From NCBI GenBank assembly GCA_015061115.1, contig SUXE01000011.1, positions 1 to 64,000 on the forward strand: DNA of 64,000 bases, read 5' to 3'. Of the stretch, positions 27,662 through 38,408 are shown piece by piece. The position numbers and the translations under genes are program-made. This DNA is from Bacteroidales bacterium (lineage in GTDB: Bacteria > Bacteroidota > Bacteroidia > Bacteroidales > Paludibacteraceae). Under the pieces are notes generated by a model. The model saw only the letters and a list, made by a program, of their open reading frames with translations. It ran no database searches and had not been told where the DNA came from. Position 1 is the stretch's first letter. Each line of letters begins with the position of its first letter.

Positions 27662-28312
27662 TTATAAATGCTTACACTTGAATGTCTTTGGCTCGTCCAC
27701 AACACCATAAATCAAATCTGGAGTAAATTGGATTTTATCCAACGATTCATACATATATTGGGTGTTGGCATTCCAATAACGGAACACGACCGGCTCTGAT
27801 TCATTACCTGTGCCGATGACTGTCAATAGAAAAACACCATTGATGGATTTTCCTACTGCTCTACATTCATCGCCCACAAATGCGGCAAAGAGATCGTTGC
27901 TTGTGGCATTTGCCTTCATGTCGGAAGGTAATTGGTAAACTACTGTCATTGAATAAGCGAAGTCGCCACTATATTCTACAGATTTCCAACCCGGTTTCTC
28001 ATACTTTTTGAAGACGGTGCTGGTGTCAGGTTCTCCACCTTCTTCACCTCCCTCTTCTCCTTCTGGATCTTCAACCTTTTTATTGAGTTCCTCTTGCTTC
28101 TTATTCAAATCCTCCTGCTTTTTATTTAGATCCTCTTGTTTCTTGTCCAACTCCTTTTGAGCTTTGGAAAGAGAGTCGAGCTTGGCAGACAAATCTCCTT
28201 GCATCTTTTTGATTTCTGCAAGATCGTCGCTGTAATCCTCAGGATCGTCGCTACAAGAGAACAATCCTGAAGACAACATAGCGGCTGATATTATAAACAA
28301 CCAATGTTTCAT
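27662..28312 (-). CDS. Surface lipoprotein with heptad coiled coil
   Basis: A 216-residue lipoprotein with lipobox GLFSC. The acidic SDDPED after the cysteine fits the Bacteroidetes lipoprotein export signal, so it is probably surface exposed. A coiled coil with nearly exact heptads (KKQEDLN KKQEDLN KKQEELN) spans about 33-80, followed by a Glu/Gly-rich hinge (PEGEEGGEEGGEP). The C-terminal ~115 residues (FAYSMTVVYQLPSDM, DLFAAFVGDECRAVG, VVFRYWNANTQY) resemble a module near the end of the giant protein encoded 14 nt upstream. The two are evidently co-transcribed. The lipoprotein may present or tether that module at the surface, which is inference. Confidence 0.82.
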   Translation of the reverse strand: MKHWLFIISAAMLSSGLFSCSDDPEDYSDDLAEIKKMQGDLSAKLDSLSKAQKELDKKQEDLNKKQEDLNKKQEELNKKVEDPEGEEGGEEGGEPDTSTVFKKYEKPGWKSVEYSGDFAYSMTVVYQLPSDMKANATSNDLFAAFVGDECRAVGKSINGVFLLTVIGTGNESEPVVFRYWNANTQYMYESLDKIQFTPDLIYGVVDEPKTFKCKHL

Positions 28313-28326
28313 TCTCGTTAATTAAT

Positions 28327-31300
28327 TTATTTCTTTACTATTTTGAATGTCTTCGACTCGCCATTTTGAGTCACCTTCAACAAGTATGAACCTGACGTGA
28401 ACTCAGTCATATTGACAAGCGCTTCCAATTTGAAGTCTGAAACCGACTCTTCTGTTGAATAAACAAGTTTTCCTGTTAGATCAAAGATCTCGATTGTGAC
28501 ATCTTCTGCATTGTCCATCATACCTGTTATGTTCAACATGTCTTCGACAGGGTTTGGATAAACTGCCAAAGCATCACCGATTCCATCAACATTGAAGTTT
28601 AGAATCACTGGACTCTTTGGTGTGCCACAAACTTCATCGCCGACAAAAGAAAGTTGGTTAGAAGCGACGTAAGTCACACCATCACGTTCCAAAGTGAAGC
28701 GGATGTTGTCGCCTGCATTAGCTGCAACATTGATGAATTGAAGAGCGTAGCCGTCTGTCAACTCGATTTCCTCAACGTCGTTCTCAACATTGCCAACGAT
28801 TGCTCGTACGATATCGCCATCCATTTTCTCTGGAGCATAAGCGATGATGTTCATGTTCATCTCGAAGTCGGAAGCCTTTGTCTCAACAGGAGTAGCTGAA
28901 CGCAAAGAAGACGATGATGTAGGGTACTTGAACTTCTTCGCGTCGCCTGCATTCTTCAACATATAACCACTGTTTGGCATCATGCTCTTAAGTGAGCCGA
29001 TCCAATTGTTTCCGTAGTACATCGCGAATCCTTCGTTCGACTTGATCACATCTCCCTCAGTAGCTTCATAGTCAGCCAAAGCCTCTTTTACTGTCATACT
29101 GTAAGTTGGCAAGTAGGCAATGTAATTCCAAGACTTCTTGTTTACTGTGATTTCAGTAGATGTCAAATCAATGTCAGAACCAGAGACAAACAATGTCTGC
29201 TCATATTCAGAATAGATCTTGAACATGTTCTTGTTGTTGAGTGTCACACCCTCATTCACCCATTTGCCAATAGATGTAGAGTAGTTAGCCGACTTTGTTT
29301 TGCTCTTTACGAAACTGTTTGCTCCCCAGTTTCCGTTTCCTAGATAGGAATCAATGTCAGACATTTCTTTGTTTGCCAAATTGAACGAAATCCAATTCCA
29401 TCCTTTGTTCAATTGGATATTTTGATACTTCAAAGTTCCATTAGAGAACACAACAGGTTCTTTTGGTGTACCCAAAACACTATTGTTTACAAATTTCGCA
29501 GAAACAGAGGCAGTCGCTCCAGACATTAGTCCTTTGCTTGCATCCCAGATGCGGTATTCCACATTGTGAGATTTTGAAACAGGAGAATAAACTGTCATCA
29601 ATGCATACCACATATCCAATGTCTTGTCGTAACTCATGTTAGCCATACCAACACACTCTCCCTGATAGAAAGCGGCCAACATGTCTTTCTCATCGTTAGA
29701 GAACTGTCCATCCACCTTGATCTGTGCGAAAACAGCCATGCTGAACTCATATTTGCTAGGGTCAATGTTCCAGTCTGGTGTGCTGCCTTCCACTGTTACA
29801 TTGAGAGCAAGAGGCTCAGTCACATTGTTAGAGTTAGTCAGATATACCACCTCATTGTATGAGCCGACTGCCAATGATGGATCAACCTCAAACTTGATAG
29901 TCTGCTTTTCCAAAGGTTTGATTGAGCCTGATTCAGAAGATGCATTCAACCATGAAGGCATGCTTTCAAGTCTGTAGTTGATAACAGAACCGCCATTGTT
30001 GACGATTGGCATCTCAAACTCGTAAGACTCACCCTCTTTCTTTTCGATTGTCACAGCATCGTCCATCCATTTCAACTGGTTGCGGTCGATGTACGCGCTC
30101 AATGTGATTGGAGAAAGAATATAGTTTCCATTCACATCCTGTACCTTATCAACTGTGATGTTGACGATTGTTTTCTCAATACGATAGTCTTGTTCTTTCA
30201 ATGTGATGATCAACGCATCATTGTTTACCACCCAATCGTACGACAATGAAGAGACAGCTCCCTTGTTTTTAACAGGAGGAATGTTGGTCGCTCCAGTCAC
30301 TTTGCCAACAGCAACAGATGTAGTGTCATTGTTTGCCATATTGTTCAAAGTGAACTGCATCTCTTTTGTTCCCTGCCACTCAATATACTGCTCGAATGGA
30401 TAGTATAGCAACAATCCCATTTCGTCGCCGTTAGACTTTTGATTGTAGAAAGACTCAATCTGTGATTGTTGACGGTAGAGATTCCAAAGACGTATCTCGT
30501 CTACCTTACCTGTGAAGTATTGGTCAACTGTCTTTTTAACGCTCTTATCTTTGTGCCATACACGTGCTCCTGCATATAATTTGTCTGATGCGATTTTGCC
30601 TACCTTGTCGTTAGAGAAGTAAGTGTTCAATTGACCATCCATATATATGCGTGCAGTACCAGAAGAACGGTTTACACTTAAAGTGAAGTTATGCCAGTTG
30701 TTGTCTGCATAATTACCGTTGACAAGTGTAGCGTAACCATTATGGTTGAAAGAAAGTGCACCGTTTTCATTGAATCCGACACTAAATAGTTTAGCAGGAT
30801 CTTCTCCTACTTTATCAATGCCATTTCCATTTGAAATGATAGTCTGGTTTTTCGCTCCCTTCTTTGCATTGAACCAGAATTCCAAAGTGAAGTCCATATC
30901 CGAAGGTATGACAGCCGCAGAACTGTTCAATGCCACATAATTACTTCCGTCGAATGCTGCTGAACGACCTTCTGGCAATGCCCATGATCCACCGTTCATG
31001 ATAAGGTTGGCTCCACGAGCCTTGTCTTCAGTAGCGTTACCCTTAGCCTCATCCATATCGTAGTAGGCGATCAGACCAAGGTCGTTGCCAGACAATTGAG
31101 TTGCGCTGTTGGCCTGGATAGTGGCTGAAGAACGTACAGCGTTCCAGATACGGAACTGATCAACCTTACCGTTGAAATTTCCTGACTTAGTTGCGACGTT
31201 GCGACCAATCTCGATTACTCCATTGCCTTTGTATGCAACAGCCTTTTGGCCATCGATCACAGATAGATAGTTGACGTATGCAGTCACAGTTGTGTCGATA

Positions 31301-34300
31301 TTGTCGTAAACCAAAGCGATATGGTTCCATGAAGATTTCTCCCATGCAGGAACTTTTTCAGAAACAATTTCCTTGTTTCCTACTTTGACAACCACATTGC
31401 CACTGTTGTTCATGCCCATTGATATCGCACCCTTTGCACTACCATGGCTGAAGAATGTAGCATTCTGAACAGAATCAAAGTTAACCCAGCACTCGAAAGT
31501 CAAATCTTTATTAGCGAAGTTGCGAGTGGCCTCTGTAGCAAGATAATCGTTAGCACCGTCCAACGCAATAGCAATGCTATGGTCGGAAACAGCACCGTTG
31601 CGAATACCTGTCACTTCAAAATTGTTGGCTGTCAACATACCTTCGGCGATAGTCTCGTTGAAGTCGATGCGGATATCATCATTGACAGTCAAAACACCAT
31701 CTGCAGGTTTTGGTGTGCCAAACAAGCGAGGATTGTATACATCCTTGATACCAGAAACGACTTCTGAAGGATTGTCATACAACTCATTGTTGATGTTGCA
31801 GAATGAAACAGCACGCAAATCATACTTCTGGTCTGGAAGGTCGTCCATGAAGAAGTTGTAGTAGATATTGCCACCGTCTGTCGACGAGATTGTAAAGGCA
31901 TTGAATCCGTTAGCTACAGCGTTTTTAGCCAAAGAATCCTCTTTATAGTAATATGCCAATGTCAACCAGTCGTTATCTGAACCAGACGCAGGTTTGTACT
32001 GCAATTCGATGTGCTCGAAATCAGTATAGTTGACATCGAATCCAGAGATTGTAATAGGCATGTAGTGTTTAGCGACACCGTCTATTGTATCTACAGCACA
32101 ATTCGTATTGTATGTCCAATTGTTGCTTGGCTTAGCAATAGCCACATTTGAACAAGAAGGGATGAAATGAACTGAGAAATAAACAGTATCAGAAATCACA
32201 TCCAAGAAACTAGTTGGGTCTGCCTGACACTTAGAACAAAGAGCGATGGCCATGTTGTCGTAGTTCAACACAGATCCCTTTGTCACTGTCAATGTCTTCT
32301 CCAATACCTGACCTGCAGGCACCAAATACTCTAGAGCAAATCCAGACATAGAGTTTCCGTCGATGCTAGGAACCGCACCGTAAGGATTAGTAGCGTCTAC
32401 AAAACGAAGATCGAACCACTGGTCTTCACCAGTCTCTGAATCATTCTTCAAATATACAGTCAAATAAGCATCCTCACCAGAAGGTACATTCTCAACAAAC
32501 TTTGTTGGCATGTCGATCTTTGGATCTTCCAGTTTCATTGTTGCTGCACTGATTACTTCATTCTCATGACCTTTCCAGTGTGAAGCTGTGTAAGCTCCCT
32601 CGTAAGGACAACCAGTAGCTCCACCCTTTGTGCTGAACACAAATGTCGAATAAGAATCCTTTGATTTCAGACTGTTCTTGTCAACACTTCCTGAATTGAC
32701 TCCGTTTTGGTCATAAGTCTCGTTTGATTTTTCAGAATCACGGAATACATCCACGCTCAAGTAGTCATCATCACCGTCTTCAGCCAACACGAATCCTTTC
32801 GCATGAGATGCCTCCAATTCATTTTCAAACTCTCCACCTTGAGTTGTCTCGATAGCCTCCTCAAATTCAAACTTAGTCTTGGCACCTGTTGTTCCAAGGT
32901 AAGTGTCATTAGAAATTTTTCCTCCGATAGTGATAGAGAATGAATGGTTCGACGTAAGTGTCGAAGAGTATTGCTCGCTATATTCGACGTTTCCACCAGC
33001 CTGGAATGAGTAGTTCTGTAATTTCAACTTCTCATTTTTAATTACAGTCGCCTTTATACTATCATTGTTCGACAAAGCTTTCTCCCAATCTTTGATATAA
33101 GTATTCAAAGCCTCAATTGTATCTCTGGTATATTCCAAAGACTGAGACAAATAAGGCACGTAGTAGTCAGGTTTTCCGAAATTCACATCGTCTGCATTTA
33201 CCAAAGAGTAGTAGTAATTTACAGAATCTGCATCTGCCTTTGCCTGTAGCGTTTTAGGATCAGCCTCATTTGGCAATAGAAGCAAGCTGTTTCTCAATTC
33301 TTCCAATGTAGGGATCAATACCTGTTCAATATGAATCTGTGGATAAGCGAACAAAGTTCCGAACTTCTGACCCATTGTCACGCCGTTGGCTTGTACCACA
33401 GCTATATTGTCATTCACCAAGTATGTCTTTTCATAAGCAGAAGCTCCGCCTAATGAGTCATAAGTGGCACGGCTTACAGCGATCACATTTTGGCTGGTAC
33501 CAAATGTGATGTTTGTAGAGTAACCGATGTACAAATCTCCGTTAGCTCCAACATACAAAGGGTCATCACTAGTCTGGAATTTTGTGGTTGTTGTGACAGA
33601 AGTCTTTGATGAGTTGTTTCCTGTATATTCCTCTGAATGGCTCACTCCTAAAGTGACTCCACTCTCAACTTCTGCCAATGTTGTAGCTGTACCGACCATA
33701 GTTCCGACACCTACAACGGTGATTTGTTGTGTGCGGACCTGTACACCAGTGGTGAAATCTTCAGTACCCTCGTTCTTTACAGAACCTGTATATTTTGATT
33801 CTTCACTGAAAGTGACACCCTTTTCCAAGTATGAATAACTTTTTGATCCCGGTGGGTCACGAAGTACACACAATAGTTTATCAGGACCAGCAGTCACGAA
33901 ATTAGTTCCTGTCTGGTGAGCACCCAAGATATAAGCCATACCATTGCTGTTGCCGATTGGATTCTCCCATGCGACGCTGGTTGGATCGTCTGATGTTCCA
34001 TATGTGAATGTGGCTGCGATAGTACCTGTCGCAGAAGATACAGAAGGCTCTGACACCTTAAACATGTAGATGGAATTGTCTGTGTCAATAGAGTCAGAAA
34101 TTGCCATTTTATTGTTGAACTGCACATCTGTAGGCTCAACCATCACACGGTCGATTTTTGAAGCGTCAACCTGTTTCTTAGAGTTGAGATAGAAAGGATA
34201 CTCTTCAAAAACTTCGTATTTGAATCTATAGTTGGATCCTGTCGAGAATACTGGATAATTCAATGAATATCCATTTGATTCGTTCCACAACTGAATCTTT

Positions 34301-37300
34301 TCTGTCTCACCTAACATGTTGTCAGAAAAGGCTACTGTGTCTCCGAAGTATGGCAATGGATTATCAACACCATCCACCTGAGTGACCTCCATTCGGGCTG
34401 TATAGCGTTTTGTGAAAATTTGTTTTTGAATATATCCGATGCTGTCTACATACGACACTTTTTTGTATCCTTCTTTGTCATTGATGCCGTTTGTGTATAC
34501 AGAATCTACATACTCATACTTCTCAAACTGCTCAACCTTGTACGGAGAAAGGTTCAAAGAAGATTTATCTCCTGTTATACCTTCATGTCCGTATACAGAC
34601 AAAGAAACCGTATATTCGATAGGATATACCCAAGCGATGAATTCGCCTGTTTCATTGTTGACATGAATAGTGATATTATCCGTATTGTATTCTACGGATG
34701 TCGTTTTGGCTTTTGTTTTTGGAACTCTTGCCAATGTGCCTTTCAAAATAGGGTGGCTTACTTTTTCAGTGTGAGACACAGATTGTAATTTGTATTTTTT
34801 CTGAGTTGGCTTCAATACAATCTTCATGTCGTTCGCCAAATTGTTTTTCGAAAGAGAGAAACCTACAGGGAATGCTTCTTGTACCTCGCCACCACAGATA
34901 CGACCGATATACTTGACCTTGGTATTGTCGTAAAGTTTTAGTCCAGTAACTACATCCTGATAGTTTCTGTCTGAACCGTCACTGTTGCAGATACGTCCAT
35001 CCAGTTCGAAAGTATGACCGTCTTTTACAGCCTTTACTTCATGAATTCCAACAGGAACGTTGATAGAGAAACTTCCATCAGCTTCAGTCTTAATATACTG
35101 TCCTGATTTATTAAGAGCAATCGCACCATCAATAGTGAAGTGAGCTCCCTCAACAGGATATGTTCCACCAGCGTAGTAGATTGTTCCTGAAACAGCGAAT
35201 GAACTGTTGTCAGTAAAGTTTACAGTATGATGCTGAGCTCCTTCTCCTATAAAACGGATCTCTTGCTTTGGAGAGAACTGATGACTTCCCTTTCTTGGAA
35301 TAATGGTATAAGCTGTTCCATTTCCGTAATAAGGGACAGAACGAATGTTATAAACACCAGATGAGTCTGTAATACTGCAATAAGACAAACGATTTGTGCT
35401 CAAATGAGATTTGACTTTTTGCACGTTAAAATTGCTACCAGTATTTCCATGATAAGTAGCCTTTCCTTCAAAAGAACTATCATAAATCTGGCTTTCAGAC
35501 ATAAAGTCAAAAGTATAGTAAGCATCCAAATTTCTTTCGTTTCCAATCAAATATCTTGTGTAGTCCGCAAGAATTTCAGATCCATCCAACACTCGGCTCC
35601 ATAGGCGGATTTCGTCAATCTCTCCATTAAAATTTTCTCCCACAACGATATCGCCATTGACATCTTTTTGGAATGTGGCATTTTCAACATTCGCTTTTGC
35701 TGACAATTCTCCATTCAAATAGATGTATGCCAGCGATGTTGATTGGTCATACACAGCAGACACATGCGTATAAGTGTACAATGGAGATGCAGAATCTGCT
35801 TTTATTGTGTCTTTTTCACCTATAGCAAAGAAGAAATGTCCGTCATTAAAACCAACTTTGAAATTGTCTTTTTTATTAATTACCAAAGAATTATTCGATG
35901 AAGACGTTGGATAAACCCAAGCCTGCAATGTCACTGACGTTGTGTCGGCAAGGATGTTTTTTCCTGGGATTTCGACTCTGCCTGTGCCGTCAAGACCCAA
36001 TGCATAAGTCTCCAAATCTCCATCGGCTTCAAGTCTTACAGAAACAGAATCGACTCCTTGTCCATTTTCGAAAGTGACGTGTCCATAGAAATCGCCTGTT
36101 GGTGTCCTGAATCCATAATCTTTCAAGATTTCATTAGTGTATAGTTTCTCTCCTCCACAATCCTTCAATCCATAAATTCTATACTCATATAGAATTCCAG
36201 GCAAACAAGATTTGTCATCATACGAAAGATCTGAGTTGACAGTTGCGTTGACTGTTTCAATTTTTCTGAAAGATGTGTCTGAACTATAGACCTCTCTACG
36301 TTCAACTAAAATTTCATCTACATCATTTGTGGTTTTCCACTTCAAGTTGACACGGTCTGAATAGTATCCCTTTGACGCATTAAAGTCGCTTATTGAGCCC
36401 ACTTTACTTGGCTTGACGGAGTTGCCTAATACAATACTTTTTTGTTTGTAGCTATCGCTACCAGGAATCATTTTTAGGACATAAGAATATGAATTACAGA
36501 ATCGAAGAAGTTCGTCTTTGTATACTCCTTCCTCATAGTTCAAAATGAACTCTTCTACCACAGAAGTCGTTTCATTTGTTCTCACCAATTTCAATTCAGA
36601 ACCATTTGACCAAATGACACCATCCTGATCCCATTTTATTTCCACATACGGTTTTTCACCTGGATTAAAATACGCAAAAGCATTTTTTGGATAACAGTGA
36701 TTTGTATTTACTGAAACATTTTGCTCTTTCTTAAATTTATCCCAACCAGGAATTCCTTTTGTGGCTTTTCTTTCTATTGAAAAATAGTATTCGGACTCAT
36801 CCCCGTCTTTCAAATCCATAATTGATTCATATGAACTCGTCTTAGGATCGTAAGCGATTTCTAACACTCTTGTGGTGTCAACGGTTGTATTTTTAATTGT
36901 CAACAAGAACGGACTGTCGTTATAATCTGATCCCATCACTGTTGGCATCTCCCATTTTAGGTTAACCACCTTTTTGTCAGGATCAACTTTAACAACAAAT
37001 TTTTGGACTTGAGGATAAGCTTTCAAAACATATTCCTTACTCTCAGCCACATATGTGATTTGATTGTTTTTTGTAGGAAAATATTCTTGATGAACCTTGA
37101 ATTTATGTGATTTCGCTAGAAAAGCTTCATCAACATTTAAAACAAAATTACCATTGGTATTATTGTTTTCTTTAATATGAGTCTCATCACCATCCATCTT
37201 ACTATTATCCTCATACAAATCAATGTCTCCCAATGTCGCACAATTTCGATTATTCGTCTCTCTTTCCCAGTCTATTTTCACAGCTGGTTGATTAGAAGAA

Positions 37301-37911
37301 GATACAAAATCAGCACCTATTGAAGTGTAGTTGGCAGTTTGTATGGTCGTTGCCAACCCCCCAGACCAAGTTTCGTTTATTTGTTGGTCTTTGGTACTAC
37401 CTTCTCTCCACCAAGTACCATTCATATTGATTGTGAAACTTTTATTCATATCTTTTGAGGTGATTGGCTGAGACCACTCCAATGTATGTTCATCCTCATC
37501 GCTATACTGAACGTGTGTAACATAATTTTTATAACCACTTGGCACATTTGTCGTCATTTTTAACATGCCATCGTAATTACAGTTGATTTGATAAGTAACC
37601 TTTTGAGGTGTATTCTGTGTTATCACAAATCCAGTTGGATTTTCATCATCTTCAAAACCACAATGTCCTCTGTCGCCTCCTCCTCCCCACGTCTGGAAGT
37701 ATCTCACTTTGTATTCTATACATCCTGTATTGGCATTCCATTTGAATGTGTTCCAACGCCAATCCCAATCAGTAGCCGCTGCCGCCTTTTGCCAAGGCAC
37801 AATACACAACACGCCCATCAAAATGAGCACCCGAAACTTTGAGGTAGGCACTTTTTGCCCTGAAGAGAAGAATCTCTTAAACCTCTTTCCTAAAAAAGAT
37901 ATCAGATTCAT
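28327..37911 (-). CDS. Giant LamG/BACON-like T9SS cargo protein (3194 aa)
   Basis: A very large secreted protein with an unusually long signal peptide (about 46 residues, charged n-region, ILMGVLCIVPWQKAAAA). Visible modules are fibronectin-like segments to about 620; LamG-like domain 1 (about 635-800); a carboxypeptidase-regulatory-like domain (about 904-970, YPVEGAHFTIDG...EADGSFSINVP); LamG-like domains 2 and 3 (about 2110-2280 and 2317-2507, with FDGSNYVAL, NWHNFTLSVNR, GKVDEIRLW); a BACON-like domain (about 2610-2710, MPSWLNASSESGSIK); modules with DMLAAFYQGECVGMA and NKGWNWISFNL; and a C-terminal T9SS type A domain (YPNPVEDMLNITG...YLLKVTQNGESKTFKIVKK). LamG domains often bind glycans. 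It heads a two-gene operon with the lipoprotein. Role: probable adhesin or surface scaffold. Confidence 0.85.
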   Translation of the reverse strand: MNLISFLGKRFKRFFSSGQKVPTSKFRVLILMGVLCIVPWQKAAAATDWDWRWNTFKWNANTGCIEYKVRYFQTWGGGGDRGHCGFEDDENPTGFVITQNTPQKVTYQINCNYDGMLKMTTNVPSGYKNYVTHVQYSDEDEHTLEWSQPITSKDMNKSFTINMNGTWWREGSTKDQQINETWSGGLATTIQTANYTSIGADFVSSSNQPAVKIDWERETNNRNCATLGDIDLYEDNSKMDGDETHIKENNNTNGNFVLNVDEAFLAKSHKFKVHQEYFPTKNNQITYVAESKEYVLKAYPQVQKFVVKVDPDKKVVNLKWEMPTVMGSDYNDSPFLLTIKNTTVDTTRVLEIAYDPKTSSYESIMDLKDGDESEYYFSIERKATKGIPGWDKFKKEQNVSVNTNHCYPKNAFAYFNPGEKPYVEIKWDQDGVIWSNGSELKLVRTNETTSVVEEFILNYEEGVYKDELLRFCNSYSYVLKMIPGSDSYKQKSIVLGNSVKPSKVGSISDFNASKGYYSDRVNLKWKTTNDVDEILVERREVYSSDTSFRKIETVNATVNSDLSYDDKSCLPGILYEYRIYGLKDCGGEKLYTNEILKDYGFRTPTGDFYGHVTFENGQGVDSVSVRLEADGDLETYALGLDGTGRVEIPGKNILADTTSVTLQAWVYPTSSSNNSLVINKKDNFKVGFNDGHFFFAIGEKDTIKADSASPLYTYTHVSAVYDQSTSLAYIYLNGELSAKANVENATFQKDVNGDIVVGENFNGEIDEIRLWSRVLDGSEILADYTRYLIGNERNLDAYYTFDFMSESQIYDSSFEGKATYHGNTGSNFNVQKVKSHLSTNRLSYCSITDSSGVYNIRSVPYYGNGTAYTIIPRKGSHQFSPKQEIRFIGEGAQHHTVNFTDNSSFAVSGTIYYAGGTYPVEGAHFTIDGAIALNKSGQYIKTEADGSFSINVPVGIHEVKAVKDGHTFELDGRICNSDGSDRNYQDVVTGLKLYDNTKVKYIGRICGGEVQEAFPVGFSLSKNNLANDMKIVLKPTQKKYKLQSVSHTEKVSHPILKGTLARVPKTKAKTTSVEYNTDNITIHVNNETGEFIAWVYPIEYTVSLSVYGHEGITGDKSSLNLSPYKVEQFEKYEYVDSVYTNGINDKEGYKKVSYVDSIGYIQKQIFTKRYTARMEVTQVDGVDNPLPYFGDTVAFSDNMLGETEKIQLWNESNGYSLNYPVFSTGSNYRFKYEVFEEYPFYLNSKKQVDASKIDRVMVEPTDVQFNNKMAISDSIDTDNSIYMFKVSEPSVSSATGTIAATFTYGTSDDPTSVAWENPIGNSNGMAYILGAHQTGTNFVTAGPDKLLCVLRDPPGSKSYSYLEKGVTFSEESKYTGSVKNEGTEDFTTGVQVRTQQITVVGVGTMVGTATTLAEVESGVTLGVSHSEEYTGNNSSKTSVTTTTKFQTSDDPLYVGANGDLYIGYSTNITFGTSQNVIAVSRATYDSLGGASAYEKTYLVNDNIAVVQANGVTMGQKFGTLFAYPQIHIEQVLIPTLEELRNSLLLLPNEADPKTLQAKADADSVNYYYSLVNADDVNFGKPDYYVPYLSQSLEYTRDTIEALNTYIKDWEKALSNNDSIKATVIKNEKLKLQNYSFQAGGNVEYSEQYSSTLTSNHSFSITIGGKISNDTYLGTTGAKTKFEFEEAIETTQGGEFENELEASHAKGFVLAEDGDDDYLSVDVFRDSEKSNETYDQNGVNSGSVDKNSLKSKDSYSTFVFSTKGGATGCPYEGAYTASHWKGHENEVISAATMKLEDPKIDMPTKFVENVPSGEDAYLTVYLKNDSETGEDQWFDLRFVDATNPYGAVPSIDGNSMSGFALEYLVPAGQVLEKTLTVTKGSVLNYDNMAIALCSKCQADPTSFLDVISDTVYFSVHFIPSCSNVAIAKPSNNWTYNTNCAVDTIDGVAKHYMPITISGFDVNYTDFEHIELQYKPASGSDNDWLTLAYYYKEDSLAKNAVANGFNAFTISSTDGGNIYYNFFMDDLPDQKYDLRAVSFCNINNELYDNPSEVVSGIKDVYNPRLFGTPKPADGVLTVNDDIRIDFNETIAEGMLTANNFEVTGIRNGAVSDHSIAIALDGANDYLATEATRNFANKDLTFECWVNFDSVQNATFFSHGSAKGAISMGMNNSGNVVVKVGNKEIVSEKVPAWEKSSWNHIALVYDNIDTTVTAYVNYLSVIDGQKAVAYKGNGVIEIGRNVATKSGNFNGKVDQFRIWNAVRSSATIQANSATQLSGNDLGLIAYYDMDEAKGNATEDKARGANLIMNGGSWALPEGRSAAFDGSNYVALNSSAAVIPSDMDFTLEFWFNAKKGAKNQTIISNGNGIDKVGEDPAKLFSVGFNENGALSFNHNGYATLVNGNYADNNWHNFTLSVNRSSGTARIYMDGQLNTYFSNDKVGKIASDKLYAGARVWHKDKSVKKTVDQYFTGKVDEIRLWNLYRQQSQIESFYNQKSNGDEMGLLLYYPFEQYIEWQGTKEMQFTLNNMANNDTTSVAVGKVTGATNIPPVKNKGAVSSLSYDWVVNNDALIITLKEQDYRIEKTIVNITVDKVQDVNGNYILSPITLSAYIDRNQLKWMDDAVTIEKKEGESYEFEMPIVNNGGSVINYRLESMPSWLNASSESGSIKPLEKQTIKFEVDPSLAVGSYNEVVYLTNSNNVTEPLALNVTVEGSTPDWNIDPSKYEFSMAVFAQIKVDGQFSNDEKDMLAAFYQGECVGMANMSYDKTLDMWYALMTVYSPVSKSHNVEYRIWDASKGLMSGATASVSAKFVNNSVLGTPKEPVVFSNGTLKYQNIQLNKGWNWISFNLANKEMSDIDSYLGNGNWGANSFVKSKTKSANYSTSIGKWVNEGVTLNNKNMFKIYSEYEQTLFVSGSDIDLTSTEITVNKKSWNYIAYLPTYSMTVKEALADYEATEGDVIKSNEGFAMYYGNNWIGSLKSMMPNSGYMLKNAGDAKKFKYPTSSSSLRSATPVETKASDFEMNMNIIAYAPEKMDGDIVRAIVGNVENDVEEIELTDGYALQFINVAANAGDNIRFTLERDGVTYVASNQLSFVGDEVCGTPKSPVILNFNVDGIGDALAVYPNPVEDMLNITGMMDNAEDVTIEIFDLTGKLVYSTEESVSDFKLEALVNMTEFTSGSYLLKVTQNGESKTFKIVKK

Positions 37912-38408
37912 TTTTTTAGATAATAAATTAAATTGTAGTTAATCCCAGTCAAAAACGGATAAATATTCATCAAATAAGGATACAGATTCGCATTCTTTTC
38001 TCTATATCCCATTGCCATGCTCTAAATACAACAATATTTAGAACCTGTTTCAATTAGTATTAAATCCCTTTGAATGGTTTTGTAAAGTTTTTCCTTTATG
38101 TTTCTGATTATCAGTTTTTATATATGAGTAATCCTCTTCGCATCCGTTTTTCGCATCTTAGACAAGGTGTAAAAAATTGTGAGTGATTACTCAAAATTAT
38201 CTGATAACTTATGCAAGTTTACAAAGTATTTTTTATATACACAAGCATAAAAACGTAAAAATATACATTAGGATATGATTGAAACTTATTGTAGATGTGA
38301 GCTTTTTCAAATCTCAGCTGAAAGTTTTTGCGTCACTAGACTTAAAATTTTTTTAGAAAATTCTTAACTTTGGCATATACTATTATCAAAAGCGAAAGGA
38401 GAGATATT
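37912..38408. other. Divergent intergenic region with interrupted palindrome
   Basis: This 497-bp gap lies between the giant gene and malQ. It contains an interrupted inverted repeat: TTATCAG (38108-38114) with CTGATAA (38201-38207), and inside it GAGTAATC (38126-38133) with GATTACTC (38185-38192). A minus-strand TAATTTTG box at 38199-38192 has a TTTG 22 nt further on, a loose promoter candidate for the giant gene. A plus-strand TAACTTTG box for malQ lies at 38365-38372, without a -33 partner. No gene seen. Confidence 0.45.
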
